DNA of 64,000 bases from Diadema setosum (taxonomy: Eukaryota; Echinodermata; Echinoidea; Diadematoida; Diadematidae): NCBI GenBank assembly GCA_033980235.1, contig CM067067.1, positions 14,178,901-14,242,900 on the forward strand, written 5' to 3'. A program made the translations under genes and the position numbers. The notes beneath the pieces are model-generated. The model saw only the letters and a list, made by a program, of their open reading frames with translations, was not told the DNA's origin and ran no database searches. This document shows positions 1-12,617 of this stretch, piece by piece; the first letter of the stretch is position 1, and each line of letters starts with the position of its first letter.

Positions 1-164
1 TATGGAATACATTGCCAACATGCGTAAAACAGCAAACAATTTTTAGCGGTTACAGACGGAGTTTAGATTTGTATCTGACACCATAATGATATTGTACCAC
101 TTCTCAATTTTTTTCTTTTCAATCAAACCGAGCATGTATTGATTTCTTTTCTATAAATATATAT

Positions 165-361
165 ACATATCTTTACTTTTGCTCTGATTTGTTTAATCTA
201 ATTGTATTTTGTATATATGTTTTATGTACATGTGTATATGTTTTGAAAAAAAAAAGTATGTAATTTTTACCTCATGACGCACGGACATGAGGACGAACAG
301 CCGTCCGGCTGAATCGTGTGCCGTGCTGAAATAAATAAATGAAATGAAATGAAATGAAATC
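165..361 (+). mobile_element. 3' tail of a 5'-truncated non-LTR retroelement
   Basis: The stretch ends in AAATAAATAAATG followed by an (AAATG)n tail at about 338-360, typical of LINE 3' ends. Just upstream is a hairpin, CAGCCGTCCGGCTG (300-313), whose counterpart occurs in the LINE 3' end near 15195. The 5' limit is uncertain. Confidence 0.45.
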
Positions 362-585
362 ATTTTTTTTTCTCCACACCATTCACCAAGTATGACGTTG
401 CAGTCATGATCGGGTTGGTCATGTTGAGGTTTGCTTTGTGCTATGCACCCGTCATTAAAAGATACCTGAGCTTTCCTATCATTGATGTACCACTGTGCTG
501 AGAGAAATACACCCACAGAAATGTGGGTAAAATTAGATTTGATATGCGAAGGTTCCGAAACACACAAATTCCCCATACCTTAATG

Positions 586-1015
586 ATCGTTGTTGCGAAA
601 ATGGAATAGGGTTCGGTAACGCGAACATTATTTTGGCGTTTTTAGAAGGTTTCTTATTCCGAAGGTTCGTTAATCCGAAAAAGAAATAAGGTTAGTCATT
701 CCGAAGGTTCGTCACTCCGAATCACGCAAGTTCCATTTACCTAGATGTTCGTTAGTACGAGAATGAAATCATCAAGTTCATTCATCCGTAGCGTTATTCC
801 GATGGTTCATTCATCCGAAAATAAAATGACATTCGTTAATCCGTGAGTAAAAACACAATTTCGTACTATTAGATGAACCTTCGAAATTACGCCCTTCTTT
901 CGTTTTCGTACTAACGAGCCTGCGGAATAAGAACTTCTTTTTTTTTTTTCGGGTTTAATGAACCTCGGCATATAAGACCTTATTTTATATCGGAAATTAC
1001 GAACCTTTGGAAAAA
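586..1015. repeat. Degenerate CGAAGGTTCG repeat element
   Basis: Variants of ATTCCGAAGGTTCGTTAATC recur in both orientations: direct on the left half and inverted (AACGAACCTTCGG type) on the right. This suggests a decayed palindromic element. A shorter copy is at 11699-11925. Confidence 0.7.
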
Positions 1016-1140
1016 CGATCTGTAGCCGTTATGATAAAGATGACATGGCTTATACCGATACCATTATCAAGCACATACATACCTTATCGCACTATACATT
1101 CGAACTTTATACCGGAACTTCTGGGATTCTGTTCGTTTGA

Positions 1141-1196
1141 TTAACTCTATTTTTAGAGGGGTGTGTAGTTTTGGTTTAGATCGGCTGCATGTTTCC

Positions 1197-1247
<51 letters not shown>

Positions 1248-1583
1248 GGTGGGTGTTTGTGTGATAATGAGAAACCTCCTATGAAATATGAAAGAACACT
1301 TGAATTCTTAGAGGAATTTACAGTTTATTGGTCTTGAAATGGCTGAGATATCCAAAAACAGCGATCCTAATAAAACGCGACAGCCCACGACTTTTATTAG
1401 GATCTCTTTGTTTCACCTTGTTTTCGGATATCTAAGCCGTTTCAAAACCGATTTTCATCAAATAAACTTTCAATCCCCTTTGAATTGTTTACTCTTTAAC
1501 ATTTCATATAGCGGTTTCTAAATATCTCTAAAACGTCATTAACAGCCGAATCCTCACGTCAACCAATACTATACAATCCCTTT
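1141..1583. mobile_element. Palindromic MITE family A, copy 1 (with GT tract)
   Basis: The arms contain ATGGCTGAGATATCCAAAAA and its inverse (GGATATCTAAGCCGTTTC), with ends GTGTAGTTTTGG and CCAATACTATAC. This is the same layout as the copies at 2147, 39916, 44232 and 47257. A (GT)n/(GGGT)n tract interrupts the left arm at about 1200-1252. Confidence 0.7.
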
Positions 1584-2146
1584 GCTGAACAATTATGGTG
1601 GTGTATGGTGTCGAATATCGTGTTGTAAAGCGGAGGATAACCGTGCGACGTCGCCTTCTTGGTGGAAGGTATTAGAATTTGCTAGATTTTGGACCTACAA
1701 TGTATAGTGACTGGGTCGCTTGGAGGCGAAGTTCAGTGTGAAGTTGATTGCTGCCACCATGATTATGACGCTATTCATACCTTTGACTATGATTCTGCGT
1801 ATCACAGTGTGGCAGCGCGATTTTTTTTTTTTTTTTTTTGATCAGTGATAACCTTCTTTCGGTTGGTAGAATAATGAAACTATTGTTGATATTTTTTTCT
1901 CCTGCAACTTTCATCGTTACTTTCAGTTATTTTACTTTCTAAATGTGAAAGCTAAAAGGTATGAGAAACTATGGATTTTGATACCCTCTGCAATATGCAA
2001 GGCGGAATTGTTCAAGGAAGCTTATAGATTGACGATGTGATAACACTATGTTGAGATGCCTGAGCAAAGAAAGTGGAGCTCGTCTACTCAGCAGGCAAAT
2101 GAACAATGTGATTGTTCTGTTGATATGATTTGCCCTTTGGCCTGAC

Positions 2147-2537
2147 TTAAAGGGACTGTACAGTACTGGCTGAGGTGGGGATTCATGTTTTGAACATTCC
2201 TAAGTGACATAATGAAAAGCCTCTTATGAAATATGAAAGAGCATGTAATTTTAAGAAGGATTCAACATTTATTTGATGAAAATTGGTTTTCAAATGGCTG
2301 AGATATCCAAAAAAGTGCTAATAATAAAAGGCGACATGCCACAACTTTATTAGGATCTCTTTGTTTCACCTTGTTTTTGGATATCTCAGCCATTTCAAAA
2401 CCGATTTTCATCGAATAACCTTTTAATACCCCTTAGAACTACATGCTCTTTGACATCTCATAGAGTGGTTTCGGAATATCTCGCAAAACATTAAAAGCTA
2501 AATCCTCACCTCGACCAGAACTGTACACACCCTTCAA
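2147..2537. mobile_element. Palindromic MITE family A, copy 2
   Basis: The left end is TTAAAGGGACTGTACAGTACT and the right end, inverted, is TTGAAGGGTGTGTACAGTTC. Both arms carry the GGCTGAGATATCC core. TTAA is intact on the left and decayed on the right. Confidence 0.8.
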
Positions 2538-2615
2538 GCGAATCCATAGCAGTGTTATGACTATCGTGCAGTTGACTGGGTTTGTTTGTGATGCCTCTTT
2601 CCACTACACGCCTGA

Positions 2616-2642
2616 TTTTTTTTTTTTTTTTGGGGGGGGGGG
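2616..2642 (+). repeat. T(n)G(n) homopolymer junction
   Basis: About 16 T are followed directly by about 11 G. It is one of seven such junctions in the window, all with the same 5'-T-then-G polarity on one strand. Confidence 0.9.
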
Positions 2643-4139
2643 ATATTCATCTCATCTCCTTTCCTCGTCAGCCCAATTTCTCTTATACCGGAAGGGAGCT
2701 CCTGGCATGACATTGAACAAGAAAACATTTGGCAATAAATTGTATGATTAGCTTTATGGCTCAGGTACGTTGGACTGTAAAGGTTGATCATTATCGGACT
2801 TATCGACGGACGCGCACTGAAGTGGACACAGCTAGTGCACGAACATAACAAAAGGGCCTGCGCACTCGGCTGGAACACCTTGCGTACAACCGCACCAGAG
2901 GTTTGTGTGCCCAGCAATAGCGGGTGACCTCGGCCCCCAAGAACTGGCCACCACTTGTACGTCATCTACGGCAAAACACGGGGTCTTTTCTGCGTACCTG
3001 GTCAGATCTTCCAAAAGGGATTCCCTTTGCTCTGCCTTACCTTGACTAGGTCGGGCTGGTCATTCACCCAGTTTCTAATGCATTCTGATGAAAACACAGT
3101 GACCTGCCTCACGTTTCTTTTATTCACAGAAATAACAACAAAAAATGGCGATAAGGCTGATAACTTGATAACAGCAACGACAACGACATAGAACAACATT
3201 CAGCCAGTGCGATATACCAAGAGTATAATCTCATATCAGTAGTCAAATGTTTATTGAAGGGCAATGAAATCTAAGAAAATGTTGGAACTCAGAATTGATG
3301 CCTTCCTCCTTATCTGTTTTTATTTCTTTTCTTCGTAACTCTCAGAATTTGGGTTTGAGGGTGGGGGGGGGGGGGAGTTAGTAGGGAGCCTGGCATAGGG
3401 AACGGGCATTTCCTTGATTTTTTTTTCCAGTATGATCTGAGGTACGTACTTTCTAATCCAGAGGGTGCGGGTGAAAATATAGGTTAATATGATGATTTTC
3501 CAATCCGGAAATAATAACCTTAAAAGAAAAACACACCACCGAGAAAAACAACCAACAGGAATATTCAAGTACAAGAAGAAAGTGATCGCTAACATTCCGA
3601 ACCAGAATCGTTTTCCCGGATCCACTACCCTGGCTGGAATGCAAAGCAGAACAGAAATCAGCGACAACAACACACACACAAGTAACCCCCAAACAGTTTA
3701 ACAAAATAGCATGCACCTTGGAATCCGGAACTATATAGCATTTCTTGACATAATATCGTGCGATTGTGAACAACAGGAAGATTAAGTGTTCGCTGAGGGA
3801 ATCTCCCAAAGTAGGCCGATGCCGATCAAATTGGTACACGTGTTGCCAGGAAAGAAATATCAAAAGATCGAACGGTTGGTGACTACAAATTTATGAACTT
3901 GTTTTGTTGGAGTATATAATGCCCTCAAAGAATAGGCCTACATCTTTCTCTTTAAATCACACCATTTATAAGAGACTAATACTAGTATAAGGAAAAAAAA
4001 AAACCCATGAGGACATGATTTGACTAATCATTTAGCACAGATTTGGCTCTCTAATCATCATGTCTTACTTGTATTAGGGCAGTTACCCCCGAGGACAAGC
4101 ACCCCCCCCCCCCTCCGGCTAAATACTGGTTGGTGACAA

Positions 4140-4262
4140 AGTTATAGAGTAAAGATTAGGGTTATGGTTAGGTTTAGGGTTACAGTATGGGTTAGGGATA
4201 GGATTAGGTTCAGGATTAGGATTAGGGTTAGGGTCAGGGGAATGGTCTGGGGTAATTTCCCC
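4140..4262 (+). repeat. Degenerate TTAGGG (telomere-like) array
   Basis: Imperfect hexamers (TTAGGGTTATGGTTAGG, GGATTAGGATTAGGGTTAGG) run for about 120 bp, bordered by TTACCCCCG-type and GGGGTAATTTCCCC blocks. An inverted relative with the same borders is at 45345-45595. Being far from any visible chromosome end, it is interstitial. Confidence 0.7.
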
Positions 4263-4719
4263 AGGAACCAGTGTTACTATGTAAGATTGGACTCACGCGA
4301 CTCCTCCCTGTCAATCAAAGAGGGACATGAACATCGCTAATGTTGTCGTCCATGCTTGACATTCATCAATAATGTGGTGAGACTACGGGTGGCCCCTCTC
4401 CCACAACAATTTAAGATGCAATTACGTCAATAAAAAGAAGCACCTGAATGAAACGGTTCATCCCCCCATCAACACAACGTGATCAGTTCCTAGAATAATT
4501 AGTATCCCGATGTGATGTATGAATTGCTGCTCCGAAGCTAAAACAAAGCACTCACATAAGTGACCTCTTTATGACACAAGCTGTTATTGCCCCCCCTCCC
4601 CCCCCCCCCCTCGTCTGTCTCTGCTGATGTGTTGAAGAATGTTTCTACCCGGGGAGATCGATGGATGGAGTGAATGCAGCTCTATTGATATGTCGAACGC
4701 GTTTTCTTCGATAGAGCAG

Positions 4720-4742
4720 GGAGGTGAGACGGTCTCACCTCC
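4720..4742. repeat. 11-bp hairpin GGAGGTGAGAC
   Basis: Perfect 11-bp arms with a 1-nt loop. It is similar in sequence to the hairpin at 5092-5125. Confidence 0.8.
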
Positions 4743-5091
4743 TGGATAGAGCCTGTACTGTCCGTTCAAACTACTCATCTCTCGCTCATACCATACACTC
4801 AATTACTCTTGTCATTCCGCGAACACAAGTCAAGGAGGCTCAATTCCTCCTACACCTTCGTGTCCATTTCTCTCGCCTTGAACGCCGCTCCTCCGGTCGT
4901 TGACATTCGCTGTCCGTCCCTTTGTCCAGATTCTGTCAGTCAGGTGGAAAACGAGGAAACTCTGAACGGTCATTGGCAGCAATGTACCGAGAAATCTGGA
5001 AGGACGATGTGCGTGCGTTCATCTCAATTCTTCTTCCATTCTCCCCCAGCAATTTCGCTCGATGGAACGCGTCTTACCTGGGAGTAACCAG

Positions 5092-5125
5092 GGAGGTGGA
5101 AAGAGACCTCTCTCTTTCCACCTCC
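5092..5125. repeat. 15-bp hairpin GGAGGTGGAAAGAGA
   Basis: Perfect 15-bp arms (5092-5106 and 5111-5125) with loop CCTC. Together with 4720-4742 it brackets a GC-richer segment of about 350 bp that could be a promoter or a MITE. Confidence 0.85.
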
Positions 5126-5879
5126 ATGGAGTAACTATTCGTGAAAATAATTAAATGTCAATAACATTGAAAATGTCAATCATAATGATAAAGGTGTCTT
5201 TCCACTGACTTGACTGCGGTATACTTAAAAATCATGAGCTTTGAACATCATGGATATTGATTTTTTTCTTCATAACAAGGTGAAAGGAGAATGACGTTTG
5301 CTTTTCATTAACTGTAACACAGACGTGTATGTAAAGGCCCGCAGACAAACACACACACACACATCCATCACACACACTCACTCATACTCATACCCACACC
5401 TGTACACATAAAAAGATGCGCAACAAAAATGTGAGATACATTATATAGGTTCAAATAAGCTCTTGAAAATGTTTCCTGCAATGTTTCATACAAAGTGTTT
5501 TTTGCTTGTTTCATCACTTTGTACTCTTCTTTTCAACGATTCTTTTTTTTTTGTTGTTGCTTGTTTTTCTCTTTGCATGCCAAAAATGTAAAATTGCAAG
5601 GGTATGGAAAAGCAAAAAGCTAGCCAAGCAAGCACGATATTTGATCTTCTGCCACCAGGCATTCTGGACTAACCTTGACTCTCTCTTACTAATGAGTAAG
5701 GTGCGACAAAATATACCTGAATAGCAGTTCCTTGTATGGGGGTAGGCCGTCCGCCGCAAACACCAGAGCGGAACGGGGAATACCACTCGTCGAGGGGGTC
5801 CCTGAATGTCACCCAGTCAAAGGTTACTTCGACCAGGGAGGTCATTCCCCCTGTTTCCACCTACAACTCCCCTGATCGA

Positions 5880-5941
5880 ATGTTGTGGGAGTACGGAACA
5901 AAACTCTTTCTTGTATTGTCAGGGTTCGCTTCTACTTACCC
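5880..5941 (+). CDS. Possible signal-peptide first exon
   Basis: An ATG at 5880 opens a short frame, MLWEYGTKLFLVLSGFASTY, that ends exactly at a consensus donor (TTACCC|GTAAGTAAT). A charged start, a hydrophobic LFLVL core and small residues before the junction are what a secretory signal exon looks like. The stretch just upstream is GC-richer than its surroundings. No second exon was found, and the stretch is too short to prove. Confidence 0.18.
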
Positions 5942-6219
5942 GTAAGTAATTCTTGATGCTCCAGTCGTACGAATTCTTGATTTTTCTCTCTTGAACTGTG
6001 TTAACCTTTTTGGTTCTTTATGTTGTAGTGTTTTTTTTTTTTTATTTGGTGATATTGTTTTGCTTTTCTTGGTCGTCTGTGACGTTAGTTCTGCGCCTAA
6101 CGTTGAATGAAATTTTGTGTTACGGGGTCATTTAATTTCATTGGACGGTTGGTCAAAATTCGTGGCCCTGTGCATTTCGAAGAAAAGAATGAAATTCATA
6201 CCCCATGATTTTTTTTATT

Positions 6220-6243
6220 TTTTTTTTTTTGGGGGGGGGGGGG
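6220..6243 (+). repeat. T(n)G(n) homopolymer junction
   Basis: About 12 T are followed by about 12 G, in the same polarity as the junction at 2616. Confidence 0.9.
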
Positions 6244-6633
6244 TGGGGAACCCACAAATCTTTATCTTTGGTCGATATTCTAATCTGTTTTTTCCTGATT
6301 ATTTGGTCCACTGATTAATTTACACAACATCTTGGGATCCGGTCCAGCTAATACAGGACAGCTTGTTATTCAAGTAGATTGAAGTGCTGGAAGTTTGCAT
6401 GAATAATAAACTCAATAGCTTTTGTCTGTTTATCATTTTGAGGATGATGGTGACAAACAGGATGCTAGTGTTTATTCTTTTTTTTTCTTTCCTGGAAAAG
6501 GATAGTTCTTTTGAACAAATTCAGTAGATTCATTTGTTGGCAGAAAACGAAAGTTGTTTTGAATAAATTCAATAAGATCCAAGTTGCAGATTGATAAATA
6601 TTGAACAGAGCCAAGTAGACATCAAGAAACATT

Positions 6634-6929
6634 CAATTCAATTCAATTCAATTTATTTTCATATTTCTCAATGAAAGGAATATACATCAAATATAATGGC
6701 TTGGATGTACAGTAAATTAATGTACACATATAAACATAGCGGTCAATCTTCGTATGTTTGGCTCTATGTATGACGCTAAAGAAATATGATGGAACCTACT
6801 TGAAAGCGAGCTTGTTAAGCGTAGGTCCCAAATTCTGAACTGAGTGTAAGATACAGATGAGGAGCACGGATGCAACGTAGGACCAAAATGAAGAAAAACA
6901 AAAAATGAAAGGCAAAAATACCGGGGGCA
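6634..6929 (-). mobile_element. 5'-truncated non-LTR retroelement with 13-bp target duplication
   Basis: The minus strand ends in AATATGAAAATAAATTGAAT followed by a (TTGAA)n tail. Both flanks carry ATCAAGAAACATT (6621-6633 and 6930-6942), a perfect 13-bp duplication. This marks target-primed insertion of an element of about 296 bp. It lacks recognisable coding sequence, so it is either a LINE tail or a SINE. Confidence 0.85.
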
Positions 6930-6999
6930 ATCAAGAAACATTGTAAGGCAGTGTGACTGTTATGGACCTTCAAGTATGAAGTAGTCATGGTAACGTGAT

Positions 7000-9590
7000 C
7001 GTGTGGTCCCTCACTTTAGCAACCATCATGTGTTTTGTTTATATGAACACTAGTTCCGTTCAATTGTTATTCGAATGTTATCACTGTTGGTTATTGAAAG
7101 ATATGTGATCATGCACCACAAAACCAACAAAAAGACGCCAGACATGGATTTCTAGTTAAGGACAGATTCTGAAAGAACAGAATCTAAGCTTTGAAATGAT
7201 GTATAACTCAATTCAAATGGACTTTCTCAACCTATCTAAATACTGGAAAGAAAGCACACACTCTTGAAAAGTGTGTACGAGAAAAAGAGGCTCTGAAGTA
7301 TAGGGTATAGTCAAGCGCTTAATCTTACCAAGCCATGCCAGCTCTGAAATGAGTAGAACCAAAAAAAAAAAAAAAAGCAGAATGTAAAACTCAAGAATGA
7401 AGGGAGGATTATCAGATTGAGCTGAAATTAAGCATGATTTAACAACACATTATATCCATTACCAATACCAACTACGAGTATTAAAGCAGGAGTATTATCC
7501 TTTCAAAAGTTATCATAGTTGAAAATAAAGAATGTGTAAAGGATTTTTAAGAAATGAAAAGGAGCCTCTAAGACGTATACCTAATCACACTATTCTACAC
7601 AAAAAGTGTTCCAGAAAAACTGCTAAAAACACAATTTACCTTTTGATTTATGATCTAAGATAATTTGGAAGAAGAATTGCTCTTTCATAAAAATTAATAT
7701 GAAATACTCAAGATTTACTTCCTAGGATGACAAGTTTCACCTATTTTGAGTCCTCATGTAAACTTTGGGCATGCGACGTTTTGTTGTGTTTGTGATGCAC
7801 GGTCACAATACCCTTGCGAATAATTTAATATCAGTGTGTTGGAGTCATTTTTTTTTTTCGGAGCACAGACACAGACAAAAGATTACCTTCGTCATTTGGA
7901 CAAAACATGACTATCATCAATTCTGTTCATTATGAGTTTTATTGCAATATCCCACAAAAGATGAAATCTGCTAAACAAATATATCATGTTTCATCAGAGC
8001 ACTTGCTCCTGTAAGAAAAGAAAAAAAAAGCAAACAAATTTATGCCGTATTGTAACAAATACGTCGTCACTCATTTTTGCAAAAGACACCGGGAATACTG
8101 CACTTATTTGTACTTTCTTTTACTCTGAAAAAAAAAAATGGCATTACCCCTGAGTAGAGATAGATACACAACGCAAGTCAACGTTATCGATCTGTTCGGC
8201 GCGGCGTGACGTTGACGCGATATTCCTATGAAACCACGCAGGTGATTTGGGTCATTCGCACAGCGTGAAGTGATTCGAGTTCGCTCAACCACCATGTAAT
8301 GTGACCACCGTTCGACTTCACATCAATCTTTCCCTCTTTTTGCCCATGCCTGGAACCGCCTCATCTGATTGGTCACAATCAGTCACATGAAGTCTCATTT
8401 CGAAAAGAGGAAATACGAAAGGCGCAGAATGTGGAAGCAATGGGGAAAAAAAAAAGACGAAGGAGCTTTGCAGTCATTGTGCACTGTCTTCGAAGAAATC
8501 CATGATTTAAAAGGAACGATTGACAACAATAAACTGCGAGTTAGCAGGTTATCATCTATATATTACAGTTAAATAAATCGAAGATACCAGCAAAGACTAC
8601 TATTTCACTTCGTGATGCGCGGAATGATGTACCAGGCTCAAGAAAACGTCAAATGAAAAGAAAAAAGTATGGTTCATGATATTTAGTCATTTGAAGTGAT
8701 AAAAGATAACGGGTAAATATTATCATGGATATCGGGGTCTTTATTGAATCATTGGTTCTTGCAGATTTCGTGCAGATGGTCTTTTGCTCTACATAGCGGT
8801 TGAACATAGATTTACATCAAACTTGAAACATAGCGCGATTATTTATCAAAAAGCAATAAGCGTTAATTTCATAACTTGTTCACAACAACAACAACGACAA
8901 CGACAAAAATAAATCAGTCTTGTTTATTCCCTTGTTTGTTTGATTAGTTAGTGAAACAGAGGACGATGGGAATTTGACACGTGTTTATTCTTTTTTTTTT
9001 TCAAATGAGCAAATTCCATCTTTTCTCTTTCGAAGATGAAGTCCAACGCGCTATATAATTTAAGAGTATGCTTTCTATGTTGTCATTTGGAGGGACCCTC
9101 AATAGCTAGATATCATCCATCCCCTCCTCGCCTCAACCTTCTCCTCGAAAAAAGTTCGTCGCTCCACGGCACCTTCCCACCACGATCCAGCTACTCAGTA
9201 TCCAGTAAACGCCCGCGCTGAAGCGCGGCCCTGTGCTTCCCAGAAAACCCACTGGTCATATAATGATTGCGGTAGCCAGTATTCGATCACCCAGGCCAGG
9301 GAATCGAGGCAGGGAGTGCGAGAAGAGTATCGATCGATGGATAGATCGACAGAAAAGGAAAGTGCAGAGGTTATATTAGTCTAATAAAAGAATGAGAGTC
9401 TCCATCACTCATACGAAATGTTTCTGCGAAAATGGGCGTAGGACAACTGTGGGTTAGTGATTGACATCCATTAGCCAGTCAGTAACTATGGAAGGTAAAT
9501 GAACCCTTAGTAGAACCCCTAAAAAAACACAACACAAACTTCACTCCTCCACCCTTCTCAGTCTATCCAAATCAGGCACTTTTTCAGTCT
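7000..9590. other. Unique AT-rich non-coding stretch
   Basis: Apart from poly(A)/poly(T) runs and two GC-richer patches (8170-8300 and 9110-9340), I see no gene, repeat family or regulatory site that can be supported. Confidence 0.6.
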
Positions 9591-9627
9591 TTTTTTTTTC
9601 CGGTAAAAGGGGGGGGGGGGACCTGAA

Positions 9628-10605
9628 TACAGTCAAACCTGCCTTAGCGGCCACTGAAAAATCCCTCCGAGAGAAAAGCCCTGGTAGACCCTGTGTATAG
9701 TGGCCAACAAATTTTGTTTCCCGCGGTAGATTTTAAAGGGGATGGCTAGTAACTGATCAGTGGAATTAGTGGGAATGCTGGGGGATGGTTGTTCCAATCC
9801 TTGTGGGATTCATTTAAGAGTACACTATATATCTCTTGTGTGAAAATTATTTGTTTCAGAATGGTCTCATATTCAAGTAATGTGCAGTTCCATGTTTCCA
9901 GGTTAGCATGCCTGTGCAGTGTCGGTGCGATTGTTATTGGGCCGTTAATGATCGCCCCGACACTGTACAAGCACAAAGAGAATAGAAGCTAGTTTCTATA
10001 CTCTTTGTACAGGCATCCTAACCTGGACACATTGAACTGCACATTACTTGAATATGAGACCATTCTGAAGCAAATAATTTTCACACAACAATAGATATAT
10101 AATGTACTCTTAAATGAATCCCACAAGGATCGGAACAATCATCCCCCAGCATTCCCACTGATCAGTTACTAGCCATCCCCTTTACCCGTCTATAGCGGCC
10201 ACAGACCCTATAAAGCCGTAGCCGAGCCGATAATTCAGCGTGTTTTTCTGCTTTGCAGCCGTGCCAGTCATTCATGGACAACGTTCAGTGATCGCCACCG
10301 CTGCATTCATCACTTATTCGGTCACAATAAATGCACTCGCGTTAAGCTTTCTTCACGACTGTACACATGCTACTGTGCAACGGTGATATCACCGGCATTG
10401 TTCAATGCATGAAACACACGTGTGCATACGTATACTATACATCGTCATGTACATATAAGTACTTACAGATGTATACAACAATGATACATGTACATGTTAG
10501 GCAATGCACATAAAAATTCGATAACCTGTCTGTCGCGGCCACCTGTCTCTAACGGCCACTCTTTTCGTTTCCCTTGGGAGGCCGCTACAGACAGGTTTGA
10601 CTGTA
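9628..10605. mobile_element. Tc1/pogo-like element with a transposon inside
   Basis: The left end TACAGTCAAACCTGCCTTAG and right end (inverted) TACAGTCAAACCTGTCTGTAG both continue into CGGCC blocks. TA at both borders fits Tc1/mariner/pogo insertion. Subtracting the nested family F element, the host is about 525 bp and has no transposase. Confidence 0.8.
9733..10184. mobile_element. Family F MITE nested in the pogo-like element
   Basis: The ends AAAGGGGATGGCTAGTAACT and (inverted) AAAGGGGATGGCTAGTAACT match. The arms carry GTCTCATATTCAAGTAATGT and its inverse. The left border is TTAA and the right border has decayed to TTAC. A second copy is at 61295-61657. Confidence 0.85.
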
Positions 10606-10958
10606 TCTGGAATGGATAAGAAAAAGGTTTGAGAGCAGTGGTTGTAGCGTTGCCAGATCAAGCAAAGATATTACAAAGCACATACTGTATACTAATCTAA
10701 CCTGGGATGAATACGTCGAGTATAGACAGTAATTGATTGCTCTGCCCTCCGAGGGTCAAATCTATTGCACGTCAGTTCGAGACTTAATTAAACCGGTCGA
10801 TAGATGGCGTTATCCCCCTTAAATCCCCGGTTGACAATCCCCACGGGACCCGATGCGCTGGCAGAACTACATAAGGATTATTCTATATTGGTGCGTGCAT
10901 TTGATTTTAAAACTAAAATGTAGATCGGCCTACCAAATCGCGCTTCATAGGCCTTACC

Positions 10959-10997
10959 TTCCACGTCCGGGGGGGGGGGGGGGGGGGGGACGTGGAA
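10959..10997. repeat. Poly(G) tract inside a 10-bp inverted repeat
   Basis: TTCCACGTCC precedes a run of 21 G and GGACGTGGAA closes it, using the last two G of the run. The G tract would sit in the loop of a hairpin. Confidence 0.85.
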
Positions 10998-10999
10998 AA

Positions 11000-11690
11000 T
11001 AGAGCCTAAACAACGCAAAACAAAATCACACACAAACACACAAGCGCGTATATACGCACAAGATTAAGTTAAACTAGAGATTGTAATTTGTCATCACTGA
11101 CAAATTAAGGTGATCCGATTTTTTTTTTAATCAATGATTCAAGTACAATCACAATGTAGTTTTCTCCTGCACTTTATCTTATAGTATGATTTGTAACTAA
11201 AAGGCGACCCACAGAGTTGGGATTGACTTGAATCCTTAGCCATGTATTACTAATTGATATGAATGCTTACACAGAGCAGAGCAAAAAAACTTGGTTTTGA
11301 CATTTGTGTGACTAAAGTTTCACTCCGAACACAAATACCACACGTATCTTTTGTGATAAAAATCTTGATGACAAACAGTCGAGCTGCCAGGAACGCGGAG
11401 TCTTCTCATCTCTTCAGCCGCTTCAGACTTGTAACTGCTCATCGCCTCCTTACCTCCCATCCGTCGCTTTTTTTCTCTGATCCACAGTCCTTCTCAAGAC
11501 TTACAAATTTCTAGCAACAGAATACTCTTCTCCCTTTTACTGCTACCTTCTTGCCCTTTTTATTTATTCTCCCCACTTCTCCCGGTCAATCTCCTCTCTC
11601 CTCTTCCTATAACCTAACAACACTTCAGTTCTTTCCGTACTGCCATACGGTGTTCCTTCCTGCCTCGATTTCACCGCCTACACCAAAAGA
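11000..11690. other. Unique non-coding stretch
   Basis: Pyrimidine-rich on the plus strand after 11380. I see no splice sites or domains that can be supported. Confidence 0.5.
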
Positions 11691-11698
11691 GTGGATGT

Positions 11699-11925
11699 TG
11701 TTCGTTGTTCCGAAGGTTCGTTAATCCGAAATGAAGGTGCGTACAAATGAACATTGGAAATAGCGAACCTTATGTCTTTTTCGATGTAACGAACCTTTGG
11801 AGTAACGACCTTTATTTCATTTTTGGATGAGCAAACCCTCGAAATAACGAACCTTCGGAATAACCTTCGGTATAACAAAACCTTTGGAAAAAAACCCCAC
11901 GAATAGTCAGAAAAACGAACCGTAC
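11699..11925. repeat. CGAAGGTTCG repeat element, second copy
   Basis: TTCCGAAGGTTCGTTAATCC at the left and AACGAACCTTCGGAATAACC at the right repeat the units seen at 586-1015. Confidence 0.7.
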
Positions 11926-12617
11926 AACATAGAATGTCAAACAGTCTTATAAATATGGTGGCTACCCACATGGTGATCCGTCCTTCTCTGACTTTATCAA
12001 TTCTGAACATAAGAAGAATCTGCACCTTTGAATATATACTTTTCTATGTTTTTACTTTTTTTTTTTACTTTCGTCATTTCTTCTCTCTCCAGTCCTTATA
12101 TCAAGACTATTATGCCCATGGCACCTTTCCTCATGTTATTTATACTACCGTGCAAACCTTCTAAGATTAATTGTGTATCAATAGCTCGTTGTGGTGAAAC
12201 GATGAGTCAAAGAGATATCCTGTGAAAAAAAAAATGAAAATATCTGGCTTCTCTTGGTGATAAACATCAATGTTTTGACTTTCCCCCTAATAATAAACAA
12301 TTCCTAAAATTCTCTTAAGCCGAAATGTATTTCATAAAACTACCTATAATAACAGATAAGACACGATTTTATTTTGTTCTACTGCTATTGAGGGAGGACA
12401 AACATCTGCCTTAGTATTGAATATCAAACATCAATGTGTTATACATATATCATATATATTTTTCGAACAAGATAAACAAGATTATATGAACGGTTATCGG
12501 ATGATGTGAAGCCGAGTCGATATTTCCTGATTGGTTGCGCTGCTTTGTCCAGGATTTAACTTATTTCGTTACCTTTTATGTCTTGATATTTGATCCTAGC
12601 GGTTAAAGATGTGATCG

